From: Triangularia verruculosa
Taxonomy: Eukaryota; Ascomycota; Sordariomycetes; Sordariales; Podosporaceae
Reading direction: 5' to 3'
Assembly (NCBI GenBank): GCA_033296885.1
Contig: MU863958.1
Location: forward strand, 1 to 64,000
Length of the DNA: 64,000 nt
Within the stretch, counting starts at the first letter, position 1. Each line of letters begins with the position of its first letter. Both the position numbers and the translations under genes were made by a program. Below are positions 43,825 to 54,479 of this stretch, in pieces. The notes beneath the pieces were generated by a model that ran no database searches, was not told where the DNA came from, and was given only the letters and a program-made list of their open reading frames with translations.

Positions 43825-46800
43825 GTGTGGAGTCGCAGTTGCGGGATGGTGGGGGTGGATCGACGTTGGTGCCGTGGAGGAAGATTCCGATTCGAGGGTG
43901 GAATCTGGGCGATGCGGCACGGCACTTGTGCCAAGACCTGGGGGCTGTTCACCAGGGTACGCAGTATGGTGCAAAAGAGCAGTGCATACCCAAGGTATAT
44001 ACTTCCGTGTTGGCGTTTGGGTCGTTTTTCTACTCCACCATTGGCCGGGAGGGCATTTTAATTACATCGATTTTACAGAATATATTCTGACAGCACCTGA
44101 ATTCACCAGTCTTTTTGGTGGTATACAAGTAGTTGGTGTGCTTGTGACGGATACATAAGGTAGGTAACTCAAATAATGTTTCAAAGATTCGCAACGGATC
44201 GAAGCATGTATGTGAAGAGAGTTCACTAGCCGCCGTGGTTCTGGAACCAGGTAGGAGCAAAGTAAAAAAGCAGTCGGCGTTAGTCTAGGTCTGTTAGTAA
44301 GTAAGCTGAATCGAGACCATCAATTCGTTGGCCCTGGATTGATGCAAGATGACAGAAACGGGCCGTTTAATGATTACCTACGAGATGTGAACTGATAGCC
44401 AAGAGATGATTTCTTGTGTTTTGAGATGTATTGGCTATTTTGAGAGGCCACTAGCTATCCCTTTATATAACGTAATTGTCGTGGAAGGTAGCCGGCCTGG
44501 TTGCCTTTCTCTAGGCATCCTTGCGTTCGGAATTTGTTTATCTGCCCTTATTGTTGACGAATATCTCGGATGTTTACACATATCTAGATCCACATTTGAA
44601 CCACTGCTAACACCACAGACCGAGGACCTCAACTTCATGATGCTATACTTTCTATTTCTGATTTACAAACAAGCGATGGTTGAATCACCTAGGACGATGC
44701 CACACCGCAATATTTCAAGTTGGCCTAGCGTTAGTTGAATTAACTTCATGATATAGTGATGCTGGTGCTTGGATTGAAGCTCATTGATTCATCTTGTGCG
44801 ATTTCAAGTTATGATAGGAGGAGCATCACCGTCTGTGTGAAAATACCTCGCTATCGTTCCACCAATGATACCAAGGTTGACGCGTACGCACTCAATGCTT
44901 CATGAAGCGCCGCGGAGTGAGCTAAAGGTAATTGTCGATTTCAAACTGGGCGACGAATCCGAGAATGGGGCCGTGGTGGGTAACTTCGCGTCCGAGAGGG
45001 TGTGCGGCTTGGGCAGACGCGGTGTAGTTTCATATTTCTCATAGAGTAGCTCAACAGCAAAGAGCCTTGTGGCTTCCGAATTTGGCCCTCCCACTTCTCA
45101 GATAGCCAACGCATATTGAGGTCATCATCCACATCATCGCCATTGTCAACAATAATATTGACATTGAGGAAAAGTTTTAATAGCAAGACTGCCAGCAGGT
45201 CAAGAAAATCAAAAACTGGAATATTCTAGACAAGGAAGAAGAATCGTTGTAGTCGATGTGGGCCTCTTTGGTGGACAGTAGCATCGGAAGTGACGGGAGA
45301 CGGTGGCGGTCGTGGAGGAGCCCGCGCCGGGAAGCCGCGCGTGAACTTGGCCATCTGATCTGAAATTCCTGCTGCCGAGCCTCTTAAGGATGCGAAGCTT
45401 GGGTGAAGCTTGCACGCTTACAAGCCAAGCTTAGCTTTCACACGATGACGTTATGCCCTGCCAGAGTGAAGCCTTCTCCCCCTTTTTCAGATTAAGTCTT
45501 GGCCGAGGTGGCCGAGAGCAGTGGCGGCAGGCACCACCGGCGACGATCTCCATGCGGACCGCCGAAGTTGGAGAACACCTACTGTTTCGCATTCTTCGTC
45601 CTCCAATACTTCTCTTCCCCACGCCCTCAATGCCTTTCCTCCACGTTGTCTGAGCGCGCTACTCTTTAGCCGAAATCTGTCAACCATGAGCTCTCCCGTT
45701 CCCGTCTGCGACCCGGTATTGAGCCACTCGAACTAAAGCGAGCTCGATATTGCAAGAACCTTGGAGTCGGGTTCAGTGCAGGCTGAAGGCATCCCCGACC
45801 TTCCTCTGGCGAGATCGCTTGTGTCGCTCTCGATTACGCGATTCTCTGCCAGACTCGCCAGCTTTTTTGCCTGAATTCAGACTGCAACTCTGCCCTCTCG
45901 GATGGCACCGAGTTCATCCGCCCATGGCCGCCCAACACCACCTTGCGATGGCGCGCTAACTTGAAACGCCGTTACATTTTCCCCACAAACCAAGTGGGGA
46001 GCAACCCTTTTCCCCCTGGTCGCTCCTCTTTCCCAAGCCGGCACGGAGGAGCCTCTCCACGATCCAAGTAGTCCTAATCCGGTTTGGTGTCTCAAAGTGT
46101 TGCTGGTGATGCTACCGTCTACCGGGAACCAGCATCGAGCTCTGCTTGGTCCCCACCAATCATGTCGACTCAGTCCCTCTAGAAACTCACTTCCCCGGGC
46201 CAAGGACTTTGCTAGAGGAGATCCAAGACGGGAGGCAGTCCGATATTTCCTTCAATCAACCTTGGAGTCCAATATGTCTCTGTTGTCAGCGGGCTCAATG
46301 CCGCCGTGTCACCCCTGAAGGTGGCGCCAACATGTGCCAAACAGGGCACCCAAATTGGGACCAGACTCTTGGGAACCTCGCTACCTGAACACATGCTCCC
46401 CAGGTTGGGGTGCATTGTGCCTTCAGCCTCCATCACCACGGCCTCACCCCCTAGCCTACCCCACACTGCCCTTGGTCGCTCACCCCTTGTCATTCAACAT
46501 GGCTGCCGATGTCGATTCGGCCCCGGGATGCCCTCCTTCACGCTCCGCTAGCACAACGCCCAGACCTCCTCCATGAATACCCAGAATGTCCTCGATCCAC
46601 CTCCGCGGTTGTGATGTGTGGTGAATGCTGCGGTAACATGGACCGACACCTCCAAGGTCATGGCTGAAAACGTCGTAGTATGCCATGCTTGCGATCCAGG
46701 TCGGGTCGCGCATCGAGTATAAAGATCACCCTTTTTGTCACACTTGGGTCTGCTTCTTCATCCGTCGATCAGCACTCAGCCGAGCCAGCCATCACCAGCC

Positions 46801-46858
46801 CACGGTCAAACATCCTCACCTATTCATTTCAGAGTGAGACTCAGTACACATCTTCACC
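43825..46858. other. 3 kb intergenic region with LPMO promoter
   Basis: The first 270 nt hold a protein-like open frame just after the GT32 stop. The rest has no recognisable gene. The right end contains the TATA box of the LPMO gene. Frames at 44.9-45.2 kb and 45.5-46.6 kb were inspected on both strands and show no family. Confidence 0.5.
46718..46723 (+). promoter_or_regulatory. TATA box of the AA9 LPMO gene
   Basis: TATAAA in the context GAGTATAAAGATC, 141 nt before the ATG. It is a standard placement for a strongly inducible secreted-enzyme gene. Confidence 0.6.
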
Positions 46859-47896
46859 ATGTCTAACAAGGCCGCCACCCTCCTCGCCGCTCTTTCGGGC
46901 GCTGCCCTCGTTGCCGCCCACGGCCACGTCTCTCACATCATTGTGAACGGTGTCTACTACCAGAACTATGACCCGACAACCCACTTCTACCAGCCCAACC
47001 CTCCCACCGTGATCGGCTGGTCTGCTCTCCAGCAGGACAACGGCTTCGTCGAGCCTAACAACTTCGGCACCTCCGACATCATCTGCCACAAGTCTGGTGC
47101 TCCCGGCCGCGGCTCTGCCACCGTCAACGCCGGTGACAAGATCTCACTCGTCTGGACCCCTGAGTGGCCCGAGTCTCACATCGGTCCCGTCATCGACTAC
47201 CTCGCCAACTGCAACGGCCCCTGCGAGAGTGCCGACAAGAACTCCCTCCGCTGGTTCAAGATCGGCGGCGCCGGCTACAACTCCAACACCAGGACCTGGG
47301 CCGCCGACGACCTCCGTGCCAACGGCAACAGCTGGCTCGTCCAGATCCCCGCTGACCTCAAGGCTGGCAACTACGTCCTCCGCCACGAGATCATCGCCCT
47401 TCACGGCGGTTCGTCCCCCAACGGCGCTCAGGCCTATCCTCAGTGCCTCAACCTCCGCATCGTCGGAAACGGCAACAACTCCCCCGCCGGTGTTGCCGGT
47501 ACCTCCCTCTACCGCGCCAACGACGCCGGTATTCTGTTCAACCCCTACGTTTCCAACCCCAACTACCCCGTTCCCGGCCCTGCCCTCATCGCCGGCGCCG
47601 TCAGCTCCATCCCCCAGAGCAAGTCGGTTGCCACTCGCACTGCCTCCGCCACCCTCCCCGGCGCTCCCGTCGTCACCCCCACCTCGGGCCCCGTCGTCAC
47701 CACCTCTTCCGCCGTCGTCAATCCCCCCACCACCACCCTCCGCACCGTCACCTCGGCTGCTCCCTCTCCTACTGGCGGTGCCGGTGTTGCCCCGAAGTGG
47801 GGTCAATGCGGAGGTCAGGGCTGGACCGGCCCTACCGCCTGCGAGTCTGGCTCTACTTGCACTGTTCTTAACCAGTACTACAGCCAGTGCATCTAG
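46859..47896 (+). CDS. AA9 lytic polysaccharide monooxygenase with C-terminal CBM1
   Basis: A secreted copper enzyme that cleaves cellulose or related glucans oxidatively. Intronless, 345 residues. Signal peptide 1-20 ends LVAA, leaving H21 (HGHV) as the mature N-terminal histidine of the copper brace. The second brace histidine is H107 in ESHIGPVIDYLANC and the axial tyrosine is Y193 in GAQAYPQCLNL; second-sphere H176 (LRHEIIALHGG) and Q191 are also present. A Ser/Thr/Pro-rich linker (about 250-310) leads to the CBM1 WGQCGGQGWTGPTAC with C-terminal YYSQCI, which anchors to cellulose. The start is supported by the signal peptide and a TATA box 141 nt upstream. Coding third positions are strongly C-biased, a sign of high expression. 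C1/C4 regiospecificity cannot be told from this alone. Confidence 0.97.
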   Translation: MSNKAATLLAALSGAALVAAHGHVSHIIVNGVYYQNYDPTTHFYQPNPPTVIGWSALQQDNGFVEPNNFGTSDIICHKSGAPGRGSATVNAGDKISLVWTPEWPESHIGPVIDYLANCNGPCESADKNSLRWFKIGGAGYNSNTRTWAADDLRANGNSWLVQIPADLKAGNYVLRHEIIALHGGSSPNGAQAYPQCLNLRIVGNGNNSPAGVAGTSLYRANDAGILFNPYVSNPNYPVPGPALIAGAVSSIPQSKSVATRTASATLPGAPVVTPTSGPVVTTSSAVVNPPTTTLRTVTSAAPSPTGGAGVAPKWGQCGGQGWTGPTACESGSTCTVLNQYYSQCI

Positions 47897-48639
47897 GTAC
47901 TCTTCTCATTGAGAGAGTGCCTAGAAGGGGGAACGATAGGGGGGTGTTTTGTAAGAACAGATTAAAACATGGGAGAGTTTTGCATAGCATAGCATAGTAT
48001 CTTTTGGGTGGAAATTCATCATCAGCATCAGTTTGGATGGGATGGAATGGGATTGGAGAAGAAAGGAATTCGGTTTGTATATATTCATCACTACCTTTTC
48101 CAACAATGGAATATGTTTATAAACTTACTTGGTTGGTCTCTTGTTCTAAGTGTAACGTTTGTATGTTTGCTAAAATACCACTTACCCACTCTCTGTGTAT
48201 CTTCGTGTCCATATCAACATTAATGAGACGAGGAAATAAAGACCCCTGGCTCTCATTTTCGGGAGATGGACCTTGTGCAACATTGATCTGCACCTCAACA
48301 CGTCGTCCCTATTTCTCAAATGATCTACCACATATCAGAAACTCTCGGTGTAGGGTTGTCTATTCTCTCTCCCATACAAGATTGATATACCATGCATGGA
48401 GATATCTCACCACACCTCAAGTAAACATATTACCTGGCTCTCAGCCGCCCAAAAACCTCAAAATATCTGGCTACCGACAGCTTCGTGACTGAACCCCGTT
48501 GTTGGACAGAGAGAGGAAGTTAGGTATGACAGGGGGGCACAGCAGACATCCATCCCCATCGTCCTTTTATTTGCCGGTAGGGCTGAGTCCTACCTTGCCA
48601 CGCTGTGGACAAAATAATCGGTACTGCACGCCAGGATCA

Positions 48640-48812
48640 CACCTTTAAAATAGTAGAAAAGGCCTTTTAAAATATCTTCTTTGGGCTTATTGCTATCCTT
48701 TAATATAGTAAGAGTATCTTTTAAGGTGTTTTTAATATTTTCCAAGGCTTATTAACTATCTTTTAAAGCCTATTAACTATCTTTTGAGGCCAATTAACTA
48801 CCTATCTTTCAA
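48640..48812 (+). repeat. Imperfect tandem array of about 21-nt AT-rich units
   Basis: Successive units AGGCTTATTAACTATCTTTT, AAGCCTATTAACTATCTTTT and AGGCCAATTAACTACCTATC run to about 48807, preceded by related AAGGCCTTTTAAAATATC and GAGTATCTTTTAAGGTG units. It is strongly A/T-rich and unlike the flanking DNA. Confidence 0.65.
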
Positions 48813-48868
48813 TACTTTATTCCCCCTTTGCAGTGCCAGTTCTTTTTGTCCAGGACGTGCTTGCCTAC
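48800..48868 (+). repeat. Dispersed degenerate repeat, copy B
   Basis: Contains CTATCTTTCAATACTTTATT, then TTTGCAGTGCCAG, a T-rich tract, and GTCCAGGACGTG. The same order of blocks is found in copies A and C. Confidence 0.6.
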
Positions 48869-48949
48869 TCTCCGCACATGCCGACAACAACAAATTCACA
48901 CTCCCCGCCATCCCGGGTGGAAAGGGGTTAACACAAGCTAACAAGGCAT

Positions 48950-49062
48950 ATTGGCCATGTTTTAAGGCCTTTTAATCTTATATTTGTAAGGCCTGTTGAC
49001 TACTTTATAATGCTATATTCCCATTTTTGTAATGCCGGTTTTTTTTCTGTCCAGTACGTGGG
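48950..49062 (+). repeat. Dispersed degenerate repeat, copy C
   Basis: Contains AAGGCATATTGGCC, GACTACTTTATAATGCTA, TTTTTGTAATGCCGG, a T tract, and GTCCAGTACGTGG. It is about 160 nt from copy B and aligns with it over at least 60 nt. Confidence 0.6.
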
Positions 49063-50243
49063 TCGGTATCTAATTAACAACTGCTTTTGGTTATTAAACA
49101 AAAGGTTGGTGTCTGTTGGCGTCGAGCAAGAAGTAATCCAGCCATCTCTGGTTGTATGCACCTATTTAAGAACTAATCACTCCCGGTTATAAAGGCTGTT
49201 TTTGGCGTTGAGGAAAAAGACCCTGTTTATGTTCTGTACTTTTTTCGTTCAAGAAGGATTACCGCTGTATATGTATGACCAGAATGGTGGATGTTTTTCG
49301 TCTGGTTGGTATGTAGCTATCATGTCGGCCCCCCTCTACCTTATCTGACCTATCTCGGTTCGGTATGGGTAAAAGATATCCGCTTTTTTGTTTGGTTATT
49401 CAGGTAGGTAGCATGTGGTAAGAGTGTCAGTAAAAGTGGGCAAATCAGATTAATCTCATCATCACTTTGTAGGACCGACCGCGGTTGGCTGGCACCCACA
49501 CACCTATCACAGACGGGACCCTTTCTTGCAGCATTGTCCGGGCACTCAAAATGGAATCATGTATGCCGTCAGCAAAACGGAAGGCTCAAACCGGTACCTA
49601 TCTCCGCCCCAAAAGCCAAGACGCCTCCGCTTCGATGCCCAAAAGAAGACCTTCCGCAGATATTTGATCTGCCGGCGTTGACTCAACTACCTGCCGCCGA
49701 CGTGGTATTATTGTACGAGATAGATATGCAGCCAAGGCAGGCAGGCAGCCAAAGTTACACAACATCTGTTCCAAGCGCCACTCCGCAAACTTCACAGGTG
49801 CCTTGCGAGGCCGTTCAACCCACAAAGAACAAAGGTTCCAGGGTGAGAAGAAGTCAAGTGCAGCGAAAAAACACTCGGGAAAGGTTGTCTTAGTTTGGTT
49901 TGATACTCCGCTAACCTCCCTGCCTTCCATCCCTTCCCCGTGCCCAGCTAGAAAAGAAAAACTATATAGTTAAATCGTGGGAGTAGAGTTTTTACACAGG
50001 TCAAGGGAATAGTGTGGAGACAAAGCCCAATGATAATAACAGCTATCAAACATCGCCAGCATAAGCAACAACAAAAACAAGGATAGAGGTATCTAAACTA
50101 CCTTGCCCTGGCCCCCTATCTCTTGTAGATAGTCACCAGGTGAGTGAAATCCGCCATATACCCCAGTAACAGACAGTGGGCGAGAAAAATGCCTTTGTCT
50201 GGTTCCGAAATTCCATCCATATCTATACCTATTCGGCCAATAA

Positions 50244-52488
50244 TCACCATTCCACCTGCGGTCCCATTCCGAATGCACCAAAAGAGGAACCTCCATTGCC
50301 TCCATTCACCTGATTCCCAAACATGTCCCAGTCCAGCGCACTAGCGTCCAGATAACCCAAGAACGAGTCCAGATTGTTGTCCGGAATCCCTGTATGGGCA
50401 CCTACTGCCAAAGCCGCTGGTGTATAAGGGTCTGGCGGTGTCGGTTCGGATTTGTAGTCATCGTTTGGCATCGATGTCCGGAGCCTGTCCACATAAAACG
50501 GTGTTTCTGGCGTCTGGCCTGTCCTTTGCGTGAGCGTCTCTTCTCTCTTTCTCCAGGCCTTCAGAATGAACACGGCACACGCGGCATGGATTTTGTTGTT
50601 TGTGTCGAAGAGTTCCGGGTGAAAGGTATAGACCACCTCAACCTGTCTCCAAGCCCGTTCAACCAAAACGCCTTCGGTGCGGTGGCAGAGCTGACCGGCC
50701 ATGTACATAAAAATGTCGATTTGGAAGTGCGCAAGTGAGAACCACATGAAGCCTTTGTCCTTGGTCGACATGTAATTTGCTTCATTATGCTCCAGAGTGC
50801 CGATTGCAATTTTGAAAGTGTTATCCTTGAGGGACCGGACCTCTCCACCCCATTCTGGCTGGTGTTTCGCCGGGGTGATAAGCTCCATGATCTTATCGAT
50901 GATGTGCGTCCGCATGTTGATGGCCATTTGATGAATCGGGCCGGCTAAAGGATCACAGTATTTATCGAGAATGCCGAGGAGATTGTTGCCTAGCGTCTCT
51001 ACTGTCCGCCGATACTCCATCATTTCTTGTTCGGGTGGGCCTGATCCATCACGTTCAGATACAAAGTCACCTTGTGACGTTAGTAGGAACATTGTATCGA
51101 ACCCAGGAGTTTCAACCAAGAATTTGGCAAAGGCGTAAATCAGCAAGCAGAATATCATCTCTGTAGGACCCTCGCGGTCCTGGAATGGCTCTGTGGCCGA
51201 CGGGAAGATATCGGCGTCGTTCAAATTCTTGGGCGGTTTTGTGTCCCAGTTTCGGGGCAGCAACGAGTGGCTCAAGCCGGAGAAAATTGCATATTTGGAA
51301 TCGACCATGATGATCTGCCACCATAATCGGCGGCGCATTTCCGACTCGAATGGGGGAAGACCAAGCGTTTCACCATCTCGATGCATTCCCATTTTCTGGG
51401 CGATGCGAATGACGACGCCATTGAGAATCCACGCCGCATGCCGGTTGTAACGACCTTGTAGGGAAATCTGATATTCGTATCAGCAAACTGTGCGCATAGG
51501 CACATCTCGGATGCGCATACCAAGTATATGACCAGAGCTTGCAGAATGGTCAAATCATGGGTCTTGAGGAAGCCCAGCCTCAGCAAGGTCAAACGGACGC
51601 CTGAAGAGTACCTCTGAAGAGCTTCTTCTCTCGAGTAGCCCAGCAAATTCTGACATTCATCGGTGTCTAGCGCAACGACAGCCATAAGAAATATGGAGAA
51701 GAGAAGCGCTTCGATATTCCTCGGTAACGATTGCGAACCGCCGACAGCTTCAGCCAAGTATGGCTGCAAAGTCGGAACGTGTATAATCTTTGTCAGCGGG
51801 TTGACTCTGTCCAGATATATCTGCCACAATCGTATCACATGGGGGGCGTCTGGCCAGAGTGCCTCGATCCTGACATCGGGAGAGCCATCGCCGAGGAGAA
51901 GATCTGAGTTGTCATCAGGGGCTGTCTCTGATGCATTATCGTCGTGGTCTTCCGAGTCGACTATTTCTCTCATTGCTCGGAGCTGTAGAATAGCCATCCC
52001 ATGTGAGCGCATACTCTTTTGACTACGACACTGATGTAGGAATAACCAACCTCGTCATACACAGTGCTCAGCATTGGGTTATCTATGAACCGCATACTTC
52101 CCTCATCCCTGACCAGTTGACCGGCTGGCTGCCACTTGAGGTAACTATCGTCATAGGCAAGTTGTTGAGATGCTCTTGGCGTCGTCGCACTGCCCTCGGG
52201 TTTCTCGGTTGCATACTCCTTGAGCAATTCTTCACACCGAGCCAGCCTCTCCTGGAGGTCTTGGTTTGGCCGTCTTCGCTTGCGCGCGGGAGCGGGAGTA
52301 GATGGTGTACATTTGACATTGGCCTTGGTGCAGTTGGCGCATGGGAAGTTTCTATCGCATTTGATCTTTCGGTGTTGGCACAGAACACAAGCAAGAATGC
52401 GCGTGGGCTTGTTCGGGTGTGGCGGCGCGACCGAGGGGTTGGAGCCGGGGGCCGAAGTGGTTGAGCTCGGGGTGGATGAGGATGCCAT
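50244..52488 (-). CDS. Zn2Cys6 fungal transcription factor
   Basis: A binuclear zinc cluster DNA-binding regulator with a fungal-specific transcription factor (Fungal_trans) domain. Exons 52488-52051, 51982-51521 and 51467-50244 (introns 68 and 53 nt, all phase 0) give 707 residues. The zinc cluster is ACVLCQHRKIKCDRNFPCAN with further Cys: C34, C37, C44, C50, C53 and C60. A basic linker (ARKRRRPNQ) and a short coiled coil (LQERLARCEELLKEYA) follow. The central domain has LWQIYLDRVNPLTKIIHVPTLQPYL and, across the second junction, LQGRYNRHAAWILNGVVIRIAQKMGMHRDG, with EMRRRLWWQIIMVDSKYA as the hallmark. The start gives MASSSTPSS; an upstream in-frame ATG would add 24 unlikely residues. Target genes are unknown, and no biosynthetic cluster lies beside it. 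Confidence 0.9.
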
Positions 52489-54479
52489 GGCGACGGAAGA
52501 AAACAACCTGTGGGACAACCTTGCGCGCGTCGGATAGAGTAGGAAAAACAAGACCAACAACGAAAGAGTCAGAAGAGGCGAATTGGGCCTAGTCGGCTAG
52601 CATGATGCTACGCCCGAGTTTATCTTTCCTCGACTCCGTGTTTTCTTCCACCTGTCTGCCCAAAAGAGTGAGTGACGAGAAGCTCGGAATCATCCAGAAC
52701 AAGGACGAGGGCGTGTGGCGGGCGTCGAGAATGGAGGGGCAAAGGAGGTTATGGGTATGGTGGGGGTTTAGTACCGTTCTGTAAGGCGCGGTGTAGATGG
52801 TAGGAGTAATCTTCCACCCCACTCCCAGACCGTTTTCGTTTTCGCTGAGCTCTCAGACTGGGACTTGAATGTAGGTAGAGATGCCTAAGCTCAGTCAGCG
52901 ACACTGTGCGCTACATCGCCAGCTATAAGTAAGGTACATACGGCTATGTGACACCGTGTTGCTGATGCAGGGGCAGGGGGTCTGATACTGGTTCCGGATG
53001 CTCGTAATGCTGCACAGTGCTTTCTGATGAGTTCTGATGAGCGATTATGACAGAGTCGTTCAAAGTTCCTTGATAGGATTCAGTTGGATGCGCAAAGAGC
53101 CCCTTGTGTGCCGTCGGAATCTTCCCGCCCTCGTGTGGTCGACAGGGGTCAGGGGGCACCCAACTGCCCGAGTGGAGATATCCTCAATTGGATTTTTCAG
53201 TGCTGTCGATAAATCGTGGGGACTGAGCTGAGCAATCCACGGAACCATTTGGTCTTCTTTGGTCCACTTCCATCTCGCAAATGTGTCCGGGAAGTGTGCG
53301 TGCCGGCTACGTAATGCAGCTGGGCCGCCTTTTCTGCACCTCTTTGTTTGTCGGACGTCGGTGTTGAGGTACCTCCGATAGGCAAGACGCCAACTCTGTC
53401 ATCCACTTATTGGGGGATAGCCGCCCTGATTGGACCACAAAATCTCCGATTGGGGTCTTTTAAGCCTTATCCCCTTGATCGATAAGATTTGTTAATACGC
53501 GGATCTGGTAGGTAGCGCCAAATCCGAGCAATACGAACACGCACACGGCCTGGGGTGAAGCCTTATTAGTGTAGGGATCTGATATCTGCATACTGCGCAG
53601 TACATCTACTTTCTAAAGCCTTGAGTTTCGGCTGCACCCGCAAGCACCTTCCTGCCGCATGTTTATCATGTTTCCGCGGTTTTCTTGTCCCCGATGCCTT
53701 GGTGTTGGAACGCAAAGTTTCGTACCTAAAAAAGGCAGTTGCGACATTAAAAGCTGTTAAGTGCCCCTTACCCATAGCCCTCTCCAGCCCTGCCCGTCCA
53801 GGCAGCATCGCGACGTCTCTCGCCGTAAATCGAAACAATCATTCGACGACGACGGAGAATCCGGAAATGATCTCTACATACTGCATACGTAAACCATCAT
53901 CACTGCCTCACAGTTCATCTCTGGAGGCCTCTGATGATACCATAATATGTGCGATGTCGCCGGTATGGATGTAGACCCGGGCATGATTTACTCCGAACAT
54001 AAAAATTGTCCGGGGCCCGTGATCTCCGTCCTGCGGAAACTGGGCGGAGGACGGCGCTCGATTCCGAGTATCACATGCCTTTAAAGCCTGGAACCGCTCC
54101 GGCTATGGATAGAAAACAAGAATTGGTCACAATGATTCATGCACGTACATCATATAGACGAGGTGGGTTCGGTATCCTGAGCCGGTGAAAATGCCAAGGG
54201 TGACGGTGAGCTTGTCGCCGAGGGCACGTGAGCAGCCAGGTGAACGGTGAGGGTCACAGGGCGGACGGTGAGGGCGAGAGGGCGAACGGCAATCTGGGGT
54301 TTCAACGTCAGGGTCTCTGCCGGCCGGTGGCCAAGCTCCACTAAAATTTCAGGTTACTCACCCACTCGGATTGGAGGCATTTGCAACTGTCCCCTCCGAT
54401 CCCGCAATCCACCCACCATTACATCGATATTGTTGCGTGCCCTGGGAATTGGCGAGGCTGTTTCCCTCTCAAGACAAAG
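52489..54479. other. 2 kb intergenic region
   Basis: No gene recognised. It contains AGGTACCTCCG near 53371, a GATAAG site near 53484, imperfect GACGGTGAGGG repeats at 54196-54290, a CACGTG near 54224, and two inverted CCAAT boxes at 54370 and 54448 in the LYS4 promoter. Confidence 0.5.
54196..54293 (+). repeat. Imperfect GGTGACGGTGAG-type repeats
   Basis: Variants of G(G/A)ACGGTGAGGG occur four times or so in 100 nt, about 190 nt before the LYS4 start. It is a purine-rich low-complexity stretch. Confidence 0.5.

Larger units (their letters stand above)
47897..50243. other. 2.3 kb AT-rich region with degenerate repeats
   Basis: No gene recognised. The 48640-49065 part is A/T-rich with tandem short units and two copies of the dispersed repeat. 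The remainder holds only short frames. A GTAGGTAGC motif lies near 49404. Confidence 0.5.

Noticed and set aside
44900..45186. Overlapping minus-strand frames with LFAVELLYEKYE and DNGDDVDDDLNMRWLSEKWEG
   Set aside because: Short, with no family, no good start context, and two competing frames. It could be a gene relic but there is not enough to call it.
45483..45545. GGCCGAGGTGGCCGAG string resembling the 5' part of a type II tRNA
   Set aside because: No matching acceptor stem, T-arm GGTTCGAATCC or cloverleaf downstream could be found by eye. A tRNAscan run would settle it.
47097..47912. 271-codon second frame and 220-codon antisense frame over the LPMO gene
   Set aside because: Both arise from strong C bias at the third position of the AA9 gene. 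Translations are Pro/Ser/Thr- or Gly/Val-rich low complexity, and the AA9 frame carries all conserved residues.
49534..49893. Frame starting SGHSKWNHV, recalling the GHSKW start of the YebC/TACO1 family
   Set aside because: Only five or six residues match. The following sequence has none of the later family motifs, even with frame changes, so it is taken as chance.
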